NCBI GenBank assembly: GCA_036522515.1 | Contig: DATDFQ010000019.1 | Span: 100,035-164,034 of the forward strand | Source: Bacteroidota bacterium | GTDB lineage: Bacteria > Bacteroidota > Ignavibacteria > UBA10030 > SZUA-254 | Direction of reading: 5' to 3' | Length of the DNA: 64,000 nt | In this document: in pieces, positions 51,712-60,661 of the stretch | Position numbering within the stretch: the stretch's first letter is position 1 | Layout: every line of letters starts with the position of its first letter | Translations under genes and position numbers: made by a program | Notes under the pieces: model-generated | The model's input: the letters and a program-made list of their open reading frames with translations, nothing else | Databases searched by the model: none | Told to the model about the DNA's origin: nothing

Positions 51712-52746
51712 ATGAAGAATTTCAGATTTGCGGAGCGCCTGGCCGCCGATCTTAATCTCCTCCCGGCGGCGCTCTACGATGCCTTCCCGGCAGTCCTCTT
51801 TGGCCGGGTGCTGGTTCTTGCCTCCCGGCTCAGCGTGTTCGAAGCGCTCGACCGGGGCCCCATGACAGCCGGGGAGGTATCCTCGCGGCTCGAACTCCCC
51901 CGGCAAAGCGCCGAACTGATCCTCTCCTCGCTCGAAGCGAAATCCTACCTCCGCAGAAAGGGCGAGCGCTATACGCTGGCTCCCCAGGCAAGGAAATGGC
52001 TCCTCAAAAGTTCCGCGCATTACATGGGACATTTTCTGAGGTATATCGAGTTGCTTCACGGCCGTTGGATGTCCCTCGAACTATCTCTGAAGTCGGGAGC
52101 TCCCGAACAGGGTTACGCCGCCACCTTCACATCCGCCGAGTGGCTGATCTACACCGACGGGATGATGGACCTTGCGAGGCTGATCGCGCCTCGCCTCCTT
52201 CCGCACCTCACGCTCCCGCGGACGGCGAACTCCCTTCTCGATATCGGCGGCTCGCACGGGCTTTACTCGATTGAACTATGCCGGCGCTCCCCCCGGCTGC
52301 GGGCCACAATCGCGGATCTGCCCCCGGTGCTCGAGCGGACACGAGAAATCGTACGCGAGCACGGGCTCTCGGACCGTATTTCACTCCTGCCGTGCGACCT
52401 CGCCTCGTCATCCTTCGCGCCCGCCGGGTTCGATGCCGAACTGATCTTCAATGTTGTTCACGGTTTCGCGGCCCGGGAGAACCGGGATCTCCTCGCCAGG
52501 GCGGCTTCCGCCCTGACGCCGGGGGGACGGCTCTTCATCCTCGATCAGTTCAAGCGCGAACAGAGCAAAGGCGCGGACAGACTCCTCCCGCTGATGGTGG
52601 GGATCAACCTGCTGAACGAGGCGGGAGGAAACGTCTATGATGCGGGCGAAGTCATGGGGTGGTGCCGCGAGGCGGGCTTCGCCGAAGTCAGGTTGAAGCG
52701 GCTCTCTCTTCCGGGGGTGGGGTTGATCATAGCTGACAAAACCTGA
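51712..52746 (+). CDS. Class I SAM-dependent O-methyltransferase (acetylserotonin/COMT-like)
   Basis: A 344-residue enzyme with an N-terminal winged-helix dimerisation domain (about residues 25-100: VFEALDRGPMTAGEVSSRLE, LILSSLEAKSYLRRKGERYT). A catalytic domain follows with the SAM-binding motif LLDIGGSHGLYSIEL, ATIADLPPVLERTREIV, FNVVHGFAARENRDLL and LTPGGRLFILDQF. This is the layout of small-molecule O-methyltransferases such as those acting on phenols, carotenoids or quinone precursors. The substrate is unknown and the gene has no obvious pathway partners here. Confidence 0.88.
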   Translation: MKNFRFAERLAADLNLLPAALYDAFPAVLFGRVLVLASRLSVFEALDRGPMTAGEVSSRLELPRQSAELILSSLEAKSYLRRKGERYTLAPQARKWLLKSSAHYMGHFLRYIELLHGRWMSLELSLKSGAPEQGYAATFTSAEWLIYTDGMMDLARLIAPRLLPHLTLPRTANSLLDIGGSHGLYSIELCRRSPRLRATIADLPPVLERTREIVREHGLSDRISLLPCDLASSSFAPAGFDAELIFNVVHGFAARENRDLLARAASALTPGGRLFILDQFKREQSKGADRLLPLMVGINLLNEAGGNVYDAGEVMGWCREAGFAEVRLKRLSLPGVGLIIADKT

Positions 52747-52770
52747 CAAGGTCGGTTCCGTAAGGGGACC

Positions 52771-52788
52771 CGCGACCTTTCGGTCGCG
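52771..52788. repeat. Family A hairpin at convergent gene ends
   Basis: CGCGACCTTTCGGTCGCG, a perfect palindromic hairpin between the ends of the convergent methyltransferase and glycoside hydrolase genes; it may help stop both transcripts. Confidence 0.7.
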
Positions 52789-52798
52789 TCCGCCTTTC

Positions 52799-54532
52799 CT
52801 AATTCTGAATTCTGAACGTCCTGCTGGCGGAGAGAGTCCCGGCGACGAGCTTGAGCGAATAGACTCCGGCTTTGAGCTTCGAAAGGTCGCCCGACGCGAC
52901 GTACCGGCCGGGGAGCTGAGAGGCCCGCACGAGGTCCGCGACCGGGCGTTCGTGTTCATCGAGAATCGACAGCCTGACCGGACCCTCCTGACCGAGCTCG
53001 TAGGGGATGAAGAGGATCGAAGAGGCCGGTTCCGGGTAGGCTCTGCCCAGCCTGAAGGAGGGAGCGATCCTGCCGAGCGCTTCCACGATCTCGGGAAGGA
53101 GCGCGCTCGATTCCACCGGCGCGCTCTCGTTATTTCCCTTGTCGAGAGCCGAAACGGCGTAGAAATACCGCGCGGAAGCGGGATGGATCACCGTGTCGGA
53201 CATGCGGGTGGCCCCGTTCCGGAGAAGCGCGATGAGATTTTCCGCGGCGCCGACATCGACCGGCGAGGAGGTCGACCGGTAGACGGCATACGAGCGCGCC
53301 TCATCGCCGTCGGCCGCCTCACGTGGCGGAGCCCATTCCAGCCTGAACCCGCCGCGCACGGCTCCTGTCACAGCGAAAGACGCCGGAGGGTTCGGGGGAA
53401 TCGAGTCCTTCCACCTCATGGCGGGGATGATCGCGAGAGTCTTGTATCTCCCTCCCACCTCCAGCGAACGTTCGATGTTCCCGTAACGGAAAAACGAATT
53501 CCCGGGGAAACCGAGAGAGCGCGTCACATCGATCATCTGCGGTATTTGGTCGAACACCTCCGGCTTGTAGGCGCCGATGCCGAGATAGACCTCCCGGCCG
53601 TACGTGTGGAGAGCCCAATCTTTCGCCACCACTCCAAAATCGGGGCTTCCGGGACGGGCACCGAACGGCCAGTAGGTCTGGGGAACCAGATAGTCCTGCT
53701 TGCCTTCCCGGAGCCACTCCCGCGAATCCTGATAGAGGTCGGAGTAGCTCTGAAGACCGCTCACGTTCGGGATGTTCGAATAGATCCCGATCGGGGCGGA
53801 GCCGACTTTAAGCATCGGCTTCAGGGAGGTTGCCGAGTCGTAGAACGCCCGGACGAACATGTTAATGTTTTCCCGCCTCCAGTCCTCCTTCGACATGGTC
53901 CCCCCGTACTTGCGGAAGGTGCTCTCGTCGGGAAAGAGCTTCGCCGGATAACGGAGGAAGTCAAAATGAATCCCGTCGATGTCATAATGGCGAACGAGGT
54001 CCATCGCGACGTTCAGCACATATCGCCGCGCCGCGGGGACCCCGGGATCGAACCACCACTCTCCTTCCGCAAGCCGGACCCAATCGGGATGTTTCAGGAT
54101 CACGTGCGGAGGGCTCGTTTGGGGGGGAAGGGCCCTCCCGCTCCTTGCATAGAAGGTGTTGAACCAGGCGTGGACTTCCATTCCGCGGGCGTGCGCCTGC
54201 TCGAGAACGAGAGCGAGCGGATCCCAACCGGGATCTTTGCCCAGGACCCCCGTCAATTGCTGCGACCATGGCTCGTACCCCGAACGGTACATCGCATCGG
54301 CCCTGCTGCGGACCTGGAAGAAGACGGTATTATAATGCGCGGCCGCGAGCCGGTCGATGATCGCGACAAGACTTTGCTTTTGCTCGGAAACGTCGTACGA
54401 TTTCGGCCAGTCGAGTCCGTTCACCGTGGTGATCCAGACAGCACGGACTTCGCGCACCGGGGTTGCGCATCGCGCGGAGGAGGCGAGGAGTGAGAGCGAG
54501 AGGATTGCGGCGCCAACGCGCGTTCGATTCAA
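52799..54532 (-). CDS. Exported family 10-like glycosyl hydrolase (GHL10/DUF187)
   Basis: A 577-residue exported protein with signal peptide (GAAILSLSLLASSARCA). Residues 25-370 form a YngK/GHL10-type barrel: VREVRAVWITTVNGLDWP, RLAAAHYNTVFFQVRSRAD, GMEVHAWFNTFYARSG, HYDIDGIHFDFLRYP and YLVPQTYWPFGARPG. A fibronectin III-like segment (about 380-480) follows. The tail reads AYPEPASSILFIPYELGQ ... KAGVYSLKLVAG, a degenerate type IX sorting-like domain. By family it acts on wall or surface glycans; the exact substrate is unknown. It faces the methyltransferase gene convergently. Confidence 0.9.
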   Translation of the reverse strand: MNRTRVGAAILSLSLLASSARCATPVREVRAVWITTVNGLDWPKSYDVSEQKQSLVAIIDRLAAAHYNTVFFQVRSRADAMYRSGYEPWSQQLTGVLGKDPGWDPLALVLEQAHARGMEVHAWFNTFYARSGRALPPQTSPPHVILKHPDWVRLAEGEWWFDPGVPAARRYVLNVAMDLVRHYDIDGIHFDFLRYPAKLFPDESTFRKYGGTMSKEDWRRENINMFVRAFYDSATSLKPMLKVGSAPIGIYSNIPNVSGLQSYSDLYQDSREWLREGKQDYLVPQTYWPFGARPGSPDFGVVAKDWALHTYGREVYLGIGAYKPEVFDQIPQMIDVTRSLGFPGNSFFRYGNIERSLEVGGRYKTLAIIPAMRWKDSIPPNPPASFAVTGAVRGGFRLEWAPPREAADGDEARSYAVYRSTSSPVDVGAAENLIALLRNGATRMSDTVIHPASARYFYAVSALDKGNNESAPVESSALLPEIVEALGRIAPSFRLGRAYPEPASSILFIPYELGQEGPVRLSILDEHERPVADLVRASQLPGRYVASGDLSKLKAGVYSLKLVAGTLSASRTFRIQN

Positions 54533-54628
54533 GAGCCGGCCGGGTTCAGAATTGGTTTCGGGGTCGGAATTGCCGAAACAATATAGAGGAGTGGAGCCCG
54601 AGAGTCAAGCGGATTAGCCCGTTTTTGA

Positions 54629-54657
54629 TTGACTTTCAGGTAAATTTACGTTATATT
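54629..54657 (+). promoter_or_regulatory. Predicted promoter of secDF
   Basis: TTGACT (54629-54634) and TATATT (54652-54657) with a 17-base spacer, followed by a leader of about 60 bases to GTG 54725. Confidence 0.65.
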
Positions 54658-54724
54658 TTTACCCGGTGTTTGCTCAAATCATCGGCAAATCAACTTTTTC
54701 CACCAAGGAGTTCAGAAGGCCTAC

Positions 54725-56626
54725 GTGAAGAAAAACCGCGGTCGAACGTTGTTCATCGTAATTGCCGTCGCTGTCTCGCTGTACTTCCTCTACCCGACCT
54801 ACAAAGACTACAAGTACACCAGTGAGCTTCGAAGTTTAACCGGCGCCGACAGCCAGAAGTACGCGGAGGAGCATGAAACCGCCATCAAGGACGCGCGGCA
54901 GAAGCGGATTAAGCTCGGACTCGACCTCCAGGGAGGGATGCGGGTGGTGCTCGAAGTGAATGTCCTGAAGCTCATCGAGGACCTCGCGAAAAACAAGGAC
55001 GATGTGTTCAATTCCATCATGACCGAGGTCCGGGCGGCCGCGAAGACCTCGGACCAGGACGTGATCGACCTCGTGGCCGAGCGGTTCAGCGCGAAGCAGG
55101 TGCGGCTCAGCCGGTATTACGGGAGCTTCCGGGACGCCGACGACGACGTGATCAAGAAGTTGCGGCAGGACGCCGGCGATGCGGTCGATCGGGGGATGGA
55201 GATCGTGCGGAACCGCGTTGACCAGTACGGTGTGTCCGAGCCGTCGATCCAGAAACAGGGAAGCCAGCGGATTATCGTCGAGCTTCCGGGCGTGAGCAAG
55301 GAAACCGAAGTGCGCCAGCTCCTCCAGGGAACGGCGCTGCTCGAGTTCAAGCTCCTGATCGAGCCCGAAATCGCCCTCAAAGTGTACGAGTCGATCGACA
55401 AGGCCCTCGGCGGCAAGCCGATGAACGACTCGACATTGACCGATTCCACCACGGCCGATTCGTCAAAGAACGTCGCCGCGAACGAGACTCCCGCGGGCGC
55501 CGACAGCTCCCTCATTCCGCTTTCGACGGAACAAACCAAAGCGCAGGAGAAGGCGAAACTCGACCATCCCTTCTTTGCGCTCGCGAACCCCTTCCAGCAG
55601 GAAAACCAGGCCTGGAGCGGCCAGCTCTATTCAGCCGAAGAGGACAAGGGCAAGGTCATGCGCATCCTGACGAGGCCCGAAATTCAGAAGATTCTTCCCT
55701 CGGACATGGGATTCGTCTGGTCGGCAAAGCCTTCCTTCATCGCGGACGCCAAAAAGTTCTACGCGCTCTACGCGGTGAAGAAACAGGCCGAGCTTACCGG
55801 CGGCGTGATCGTGAATTCGCGCGCCACGATCGACCCGCAGTATAACACCTGGGTCGTCAACATGGAGATGAACAGCGAGGGAGCCCACGATTGGGCCCGC
55901 ATCACCGGGGCCAACGTGAAGAAGCGGATCGCCATCATCATGGACAACGCCTGCTTCTCGGCCCCGACGGTGATCACCAAGATTACGGGCGGAAACTCGC
56001 AGATCACCGGGATGGAGAGCGGCGACGAAGCGAAGCTTCTCGAAATTGTGCTCAAGGCGGGCGCTCTACCGGCCCCGGTGGAAATCATCCAGCAGGCGAC
56101 CGTCGGACCGTCGCTCGGAGAAGACTCGATCCGCGAGGGGATCTGGTCTTCGGTCCTCTCCCTCGCCCTGATCATCGTGTTCATGATCATGTACTACAGC
56201 ACGGGCGGCACGATGGCCGATATCGCCCTCGTCTTCAACATGATCTTCATGCTGGGGGTCCTCGCGGCGTTCCAGGGGACGCTCACGCTCCCCGGCATCG
56301 CGGGCGTCATCCTCACGATGGCGATCGCGGTCGACGCGAATGTCCTCATCTTCGAGCGGATCAGGGAAGAGTCCGTCACAGGAAAATCTCTTCTCGCGGC
56401 GATCGACGCCGGCTACGACCGCGCGTTCAAAGGCGCCATCATCGACGCCCACCTGACCGCCTTCATCACGGGGATCATCCTCTATGAGTTCGGAAGCGGA
56501 CCGGTCCAGGGCTTCGCGCTGACGCTAATGATCGGCCTCGTCGCGAGCGTGTTCAGCGCCGTCGTGGTGAGCCGGGTCATTATCGACCTCCTGATCGAAC
56601 GCGGAACCCACGTCAGCTTCGGCTGA
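54725..56626 (+). CDS. secD: Protein translocase subunit SecD
   Basis: Inner membrane subunit that uses proton flow to pull proteins through the SecYEG channel. The 633-residue protein has a first span near residues 8-27 and RIKLGLDLQGGMRVVLEV. A large periplasmic region follows, with a polar Ser/Thr/Asp-rich insertion near residues 235-290 (STLTDSTTADSSKN). Five spans then start around residue 475 (IWSSVLSLALIIVFMIMYY), with LTLPGIAGVILTMAIAVDAN carrying the conserved aspartate. GTG start with GAAGG five bases upstream. It is followed by a separate secF after 22 bases, unlike the fused SecDF of many Bacteroidetes. Confidence 0.96.
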   Translation: MKKNRGRTLFIVIAVAVSLYFLYPTYKDYKYTSELRSLTGADSQKYAEEHETAIKDARQKRIKLGLDLQGGMRVVLEVNVLKLIEDLAKNKDDVFNSIMTEVRAAAKTSDQDVIDLVAERFSAKQVRLSRYYGSFRDADDDVIKKLRQDAGDAVDRGMEIVRNRVDQYGVSEPSIQKQGSQRIIVELPGVSKETEVRQLLQGTALLEFKLLIEPEIALKVYESIDKALGGKPMNDSTLTDSTTADSSKNVAANETPAGADSSLIPLSTEQTKAQEKAKLDHPFFALANPFQQENQAWSGQLYSAEEDKGKVMRILTRPEIQKILPSDMGFVWSAKPSFIADAKKFYALYAVKKQAELTGGVIVNSRATIDPQYNTWVVNMEMNSEGAHDWARITGANVKKRIAIIMDNACFSAPTVITKITGGNSQITGMESGDEAKLLEIVLKAGALPAPVEIIQQATVGPSLGEDSIREGIWSSVLSLALIIVFMIMYYSTGGTMADIALVFNMIFMLGVLAAFQGTLTLPGIAGVILTMAIAVDANVLIFERIREESVTGKSLLAAIDAGYDRAFKGAIIDAHLTAFITGIILYEFGSGPVQGFALTLMIGLVASVFSAVVVSRVIIDLLIERGTHVSFG

Positions 56627-56648
56627 ACCATCCTCAAGGAGCATAGAG

Positions 56649-57617
56649 ATGCGATTTTTCGGTAAGACAACGATCGACTTCATGGGCAAGCGGAAGATGT
56701 GGTACGCCATTTCGGGCACCATCGTCCTCCTCGGCTTTATTTCGCCGGTCATCAAGGGGCTCCACTTCGGCATCGATTTTCTCGGCGGCACGGAGATGAT
56801 CATCCAGTTCCGGCAGCCGGCGGATATCGGGAAGATACGCTCGATGATGGACAACGCGGGTTTCCAGCGGTCGGAGATCAAGGCGTACGGAAAAGAGAAT
56901 ACGATCCTCCTCCGGACGGAGACGCAGGGTGAAGGCACCGTCATCGGAGACAAGATCAAAACGGCTCTCCAGCAAACCTTCCCGGACGACAACCCGAAGA
57001 TTCTGCAGGAACAAAAGATCGGGCCAAAGGTCGGGGCGGAACTGCGGAGAAACGCGCTCCTGGCGGTGATCTTTTCACTTGTGGCGATGGGCATTTACGT
57101 CGCCTTCCGTTTCAAGTTCATCTACGGCATCGGCGCCATCGTCGCCCTCTTCCACGACGTCATGGTGACGCTGGCCGCCATCTCCATTCTCGACGGCCTC
57201 TCCCCCTATACGAACTTCGAGATCGATCAGAACATGATCGCGGCCTTCCTCACGATCATCGGCCTCTCGATGAACGACACCGTCGTCATCTTCGACCGGA
57301 TCAGGGAAAACCAGAAGATCTTCCGTTCCATGGGGCTGATGGAGCTCATCAACAAGAGCCTCAACGAGACGCTGAGCCGGACGATCATCACCTCCGGAAC
57401 CGTCTTCATCATCACGGTGATCCTCTTCTTCTTCGGCGGCGAAGTGATCAGGGGGTTCGCCTTCGCGCTCACGATCGGAATCACCACAGGCACCTATTCT
57501 TCGATCTACATCGGCAGCGCGATCGTCCTCGACTATTCCAACTACAAAACGGGCAAGAAGCTCCGTCCCCCCGCCGCGGAAAAAATCTCCTATGAAACTA
57601 TCAACCAGGGAAGCTGA
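56649..57617 (+). CDS. secF: Protein translocase subunit SecF
   Basis: Partner of SecD in the translocase. The 322-residue protein shows six spans, HFGIDFLGGTEMIIQF in the first periplasmic part, GPKVGAELRRNALLAVIF, and GLSMNDTVVIFDRIREN with the conserved aspartate. LNETLSRTIITSGTVF and GIGIT-like TIGITTGTYSSIYIGSA follow. AAGGAG ribosome binding site. Its last 26 bases overlap the start of the STAS gene, so the three genes are probably one transcript. Confidence 0.96.
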   Translation: MRFFGKTTIDFMGKRKMWYAISGTIVLLGFISPVIKGLHFGIDFLGGTEMIIQFRQPADIGKIRSMMDNAGFQRSEIKAYGKENTILLRTETQGEGTVIGDKIKTALQQTFPDDNPKILQEQKIGPKVGAELRRNALLAVIFSLVAMGIYVAFRFKFIYGIGAIVALFHDVMVTLAAISILDGLSPYTNFEIDQNMIAAFLTIIGLSMNDTVVIFDRIRENQKIFRSMGLMELINKSLNETLSRTIITSGTVFIITVILFFFGGEVIRGFAFALTIGITTGTYSSIYIGSAIVLDYSNYKTGKKLRPPAAEKISYETINQGS

Positions 57618-57933
57618 CGGGGTCACGATCGTCGGCCTCGAGGGAAGCGTCCTGGGGGGACCCGACGCGACCGACCTGAACGAGACCCTGCACAAGCTCG
57701 TCGAGAAGAACAAGAAGCACGTGCTCCTTGATCTCTCCGGCGTGCAGACGATGAACAGCTCGGGCCTCAGCATGCTGATCGCCGCGCTCACGACGATGCG
57801 GAACGCCGGCGGCGACCTGAAGCTCGCCGCGGCCTCGAAGAAAATCGAGAGCCTCCTCGTCATCACGAAACTGAGCACCGTCTTCGAGCTCCACCCCACC
57901 GTGAAGAAGGCGATCGCGAGCTTTGCCGCGTAA
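57592..57933 (+). CDS. STAS-domain anti-sigma factor antagonist-like protein
   Basis: A 113-residue single STAS domain like SpoIIAA/RsbV: EADGVTIVGLEGSVLGGP, KHVLLDLSGVQTMNSSGLSM with the phosphorylatable serine region, and ALTTMRNAGGDLKLAAASKK. Such proteins bind an anti-sigma kinase or act as signalling partners. No anti-sigma kinase or phosphatase is adjacent. Its start overlaps secF by 26 bases, and purA begins 75 bases later after a perfect inverted repeat. Confidence 0.92.
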   Translation: MKLSTREADGVTIVGLEGSVLGGPDATDLNETLHKLVEKNKKHVLLDLSGVQTMNSSGLSMLIAALTTMRNAGGDLKLAAASKKIESLLVITKLSTVFELHPTVKKAIASFAA

Positions 57934-57956
57934 GCTTCCGAAATCCAATGGCATCC

Positions 57957-57991
57957 AAACTCCGATGGGAAACTGAATCTCATCGGAGTTT
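57957..57991. other. Perfect 11-bp inverted repeat upstream of purA
   Basis: AAACTCCGATG (57957-57967) and CATCGGAGTTT (57981-57991) with a 13-base loop, between the STAS gene and purA. The A/T-rich outer pairs and following CAATTT give it some likeness to a bidirectional terminator; it ends 17 bases before the purA ATG, so it could also affect purA translation. Confidence 0.5.
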
Positions 57992-58008
57992 CAATTTATG
58001 ATGATCCC

Positions 58009-59295
58009 ATGCCGGTTCAGGTGATCGTGGGCGCCCAGTGGGGCGACGAGGGAAAGGGAAAGATCGTCGATCATCTCAGCGAGAAGGTCGACATCGTCGC
58101 GCGCTACCAGGGGGGCGCCAACGCGGGGCACACCGTGGTCATCGGCGGGCGGGAGCATGTCCTGCACCTGATCCCCTCGGGGATCTTCCATCCGGAGGTT
58201 GCCTGCGTCATCGGCAACGGGGTCGTGATCGACCCGATCGCCCTGATGGCCGAGGTGGCGCAGCTTCGCGCCCTGAACATCGACCTTGCCGGCAGGCTGC
58301 TCATCAGCCACAACGCCCACCTGATCATGCCCTACCACAAGCTGCTCGATTCGATCCATGAACAGTCCGGGGAGCAATCGGGCGAGAGGATCGGCACGAC
58401 CGGAAGGGGCATCGGCCCCGCCTACATCGACAAGTTCCTCCGGGTCGGGATCCGGATCGTCGACCTGCTCGACCGGGATGTCTTTGTCACGAAGCTGAAA
58501 CGCAACATCGCCGAGAAGAACCGGATCCTCAAGCGCATCTACGGGGAGACCGAACTCGACGTCGAGAAGATCGTCTGCGAATATGAGGCGTTCGACAAGG
58601 AGATCGACCCCTATGTGACCGACACCGCGCTCTACCTGAACGGCGCGCTCGGCGAGGGGAAGCGCATTCTCGCCGAAGGAGCGCAGGGCGCACTCCTCGA
58701 TGTCGACCACGGCACCTACCCGTTCGTCACCTCGTCCAATCCCACGAGCGGGGGCGCCTGCACCGGACTTGGAATCCCCCCGACCGCGGTCACGTCGATC
58801 CTCGGCGTGGTCAAGGGGTATTCGACGCGCGTGGGAAACGGGCCGTTCCCGACAGAGCTGACCGGCGAGACCGGAGACCGGTTGCGGGAGACCGGAGGCG
58901 AATACGGCGCGACGACCGGCCGGCCGCGCCGCTGCGGGTGGTTCGACGCCGTCAGCGTGCGCTATTCCGCGATGATCAACGGCTTGAGACAGATCGCGAT
59001 CACGAAGCTCGACGTCCTCGATGCGTTCGAGCGGGTCGAAGTCTGCACCGGCTACCTGCTCGACGGCAAGCCGGTGAAAACCTTCCCCTCCGACGTGAAA
59101 TCGCTCACGGCCGTGCAGCCGCAATACGAGACGCTCGAGGGATGGAACGCCCCCACCGGCGGCGTGAGGAGATACGCGGAGCTCCCCTCCCGCGCGCGGG
59201 CGTACGTCGAGGCGCTCGGGTCGCTCACCGGCGCCGAGGTGAGCATGATCTCGGTCGGCCCCGACCGCAATCAGACGATCCTCGTGAAGGAATGA
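58009..59295 (+). CDS. purA: Adenylosuccinate synthetase
   Basis: Joins IMP and aspartate with GTP on the way to AMP. The 428-residue enzyme is full length: VIVGAQWGDEGKGKIVDHLS (P-loop and catalytic Asp), RYQGGANAGHTVV, GTTGRGIGPAYIDK, LAEGAQGALLDVDHGTYPFV, TRVGNGPFPTEL and the GEYGATTGRPRRCGWFD loop. It sits between the STAS gene and a membrane sensor kinase, four bases before the latter. guaA, purM and punA are in the same window but in separate units. Confidence 0.98.
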   Translation: MPVQVIVGAQWGDEGKGKIVDHLSEKVDIVARYQGGANAGHTVVIGGREHVLHLIPSGIFHPEVACVIGNGVVIDPIALMAEVAQLRALNIDLAGRLLISHNAHLIMPYHKLLDSIHEQSGEQSGERIGTTGRGIGPAYIDKFLRVGIRIVDLLDRDVFVTKLKRNIAEKNRILKRIYGETELDVEKIVCEYEAFDKEIDPYVTDTALYLNGALGEGKRILAEGAQGALLDVDHGTYPFVTSSNPTSGGACTGLGIPPTAVTSILGVVKGYSTRVGNGPFPTELTGETGDRLRETGGEYGATTGRPRRCGWFDAVSVRYSAMINGLRQIAITKLDVLDAFERVEVCTGYLLDGKPVKTFPSDVKSLTAVQPQYETLEGWNAPTGGVRRYAELPSRARAYVEALGSLTGAEVSMISVGPDRNQTILVKE

Positions 59296-59299
59296 CCTG

Positions 59300-60526
59300 A
59301 TGGCCGGACCCCGGTCGGCAAACATCAAGATCGTCCTGATCGCGCTGGCGGTGCTCATCGTCGTCGGCATCCTGATCTACACCCGCCATATCGTCAAGCA
59401 GCTGGTCGACCGCGAGCGCGGCATCGCGGACCTCTACGCCAAGTCGGTCGAGTTCATCGCGAGCCCGAACCGCCCCGCCGACAGGCTCAGCGACCAGCTC
59501 GACTACAGTTTCATCTTCGAGGAGGTGATCCGGTCGATCGATTTTCCGATGGTCCTCTCCGATCCCCACAACCACCCGTTTCCTCCCTACCAGACGAGCG
59601 CGAGGAACATCCCCTTCGACTCCACGCTCCCGCTCGACAAACAACGGGAGTTCTTCCAGCACGTCATCGACGAGCTCGATAAACAGAACCCGCCGATCAG
59701 GGTCGCGGTGCAGGAGTCGATCGTCGTGAATTACGTCCATTACGGGGAATCGGGGCTCGTCACGAAGCTCCGCTGGCTCCCCTACATCGAGATCGTCGTG
59801 GGCGGCATGTTCATCATCATGGGCTACATCGGCTTCAGCTACATCAAGCGGAGCGAGCAGAGCAATATCTGGGTGGGGATGGCGAAGGAAACCGCGCACC
59901 AGCTTGGCACTCCCCTCTCGAGCCTGATGGGCTGGATCGAGATGATGAAAGGGTACGCGGCAGACAACCCGAAGCAGCTTTCCACGATCACGGAGATGGA
60001 AAACGACCTCCAGCGGCTCCAGCAGGTCACCGAGCGGTTCTCCAAGATCGGTTCGAAGCCGAGCCTGAAGGAGGAAGACCTGCATGAAGTGATCGCGTCC
60101 ATCATCGCTTATTTCAAGCGGAGGCTCCCCTCCCGCTTCGGGGAGAAGGCGAACATCGAGATTTCGATCGATACCGACGAGCACGTGAAGGCGAAGATCA
60201 ACAAGGAGCTCTTCGGCTGGGTCGTCGAAAACCTGATCCGGAACGCCCTCGACGCGATGGAAGACGGCAAGGGAAGCATCACGTTTTCAATCTCCTCGAG
60301 GGGAAGCGCGATTACGGTCGACGTGAGGGATACCGGCAAGGGAATCGACATGAAACAGCGGCAGGATATTTTTCGGCCCGGTTACAGCACCAAGGTGCGC
60401 GGCTGGGGCCTCGGGCTCAGCCTCTCAAAACGGATCATCGAGACCTACCACCGCGGAAAGATTGCGGTGAAGGAAAGCAGGATCGGGAAGGGTACCACGT
60501 TCAGGATCAAGCTCGATAAGGGGTAA
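59300..60526 (+). CDS. Membrane sensor histidine kinase
   Basis: A 408-residue kinase with one span near residues 10-28, an extracytoplasmic part of about 125 residues and a second span near 155-178 (EIVVGGMFIIMGYIGFSYI). The dimerisation domain has the phospho-histidine in ETAHQLGTPLSSLMGWIE, and the ATPase domain has NLIRNALDAMEDGKG, DTGKGID and GWGLGLSLSKRI. The ETAHQLGTPLSSL form is common in Bacteroidota kinases. No response regulator is adjacent. It starts four bases after purA with AAGGA upstream; its TAA stop begins a family A repeat. Confidence 0.93.
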   Translation: MAGPRSANIKIVLIALAVLIVVGILIYTRHIVKQLVDRERGIADLYAKSVEFIASPNRPADRLSDQLDYSFIFEEVIRSIDFPMVLSDPHNHPFPPYQTSARNIPFDSTLPLDKQREFFQHVIDELDKQNPPIRVAVQESIVVNYVHYGESGLVTKLRWLPYIEIVVGGMFIIMGYIGFSYIKRSEQSNIWVGMAKETAHQLGTPLSSLMGWIEMMKGYAADNPKQLSTITEMENDLQRLQQVTERFSKIGSKPSLKEEDLHEVIASIIAYFKRRLPSRFGEKANIEISIDTDEHVKAKINKELFGWVVENLIRNALDAMEDGKGSITFSISSRGSAITVDVRDTGKGIDMKQRQDIFRPGYSTKVRGWGLGLSLSKRIIETYHRGKIAVKESRIGKGTTFRIKLDKG

Positions 60527-60651
60527 CCGCAGCCTTTAGGCTGCGCCGATCTTTCGGAGACGGTAGCCGCAGCCTTTAGGCTGCGGTCTTTTTCCCGCCA
60601 TGACACATCTCCACGATCAAAAGCCCGCAAGCTGAAGCTTGCGGCTACCGA
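60523..60651 (+). terminator. Family A hairpins, one acting as terminator
   Basis: Three units follow the kinase gene: GGTAACCGCAGCCTTTAGG with CTGCG (60523-60545), CCGCAGCC-TTTA-GGCTGCGG then TCTTTTT (60567-60593), and CCGCAAGCTGAAGCTTGCGG near 60625-60645. The second has all marks of a rho-independent terminator for the purA-kinase transcript. The TAA in the first is the kinase stop codon. Confidence 0.75.
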
Positions 60652-60661
60652 ATCTTCAAGA

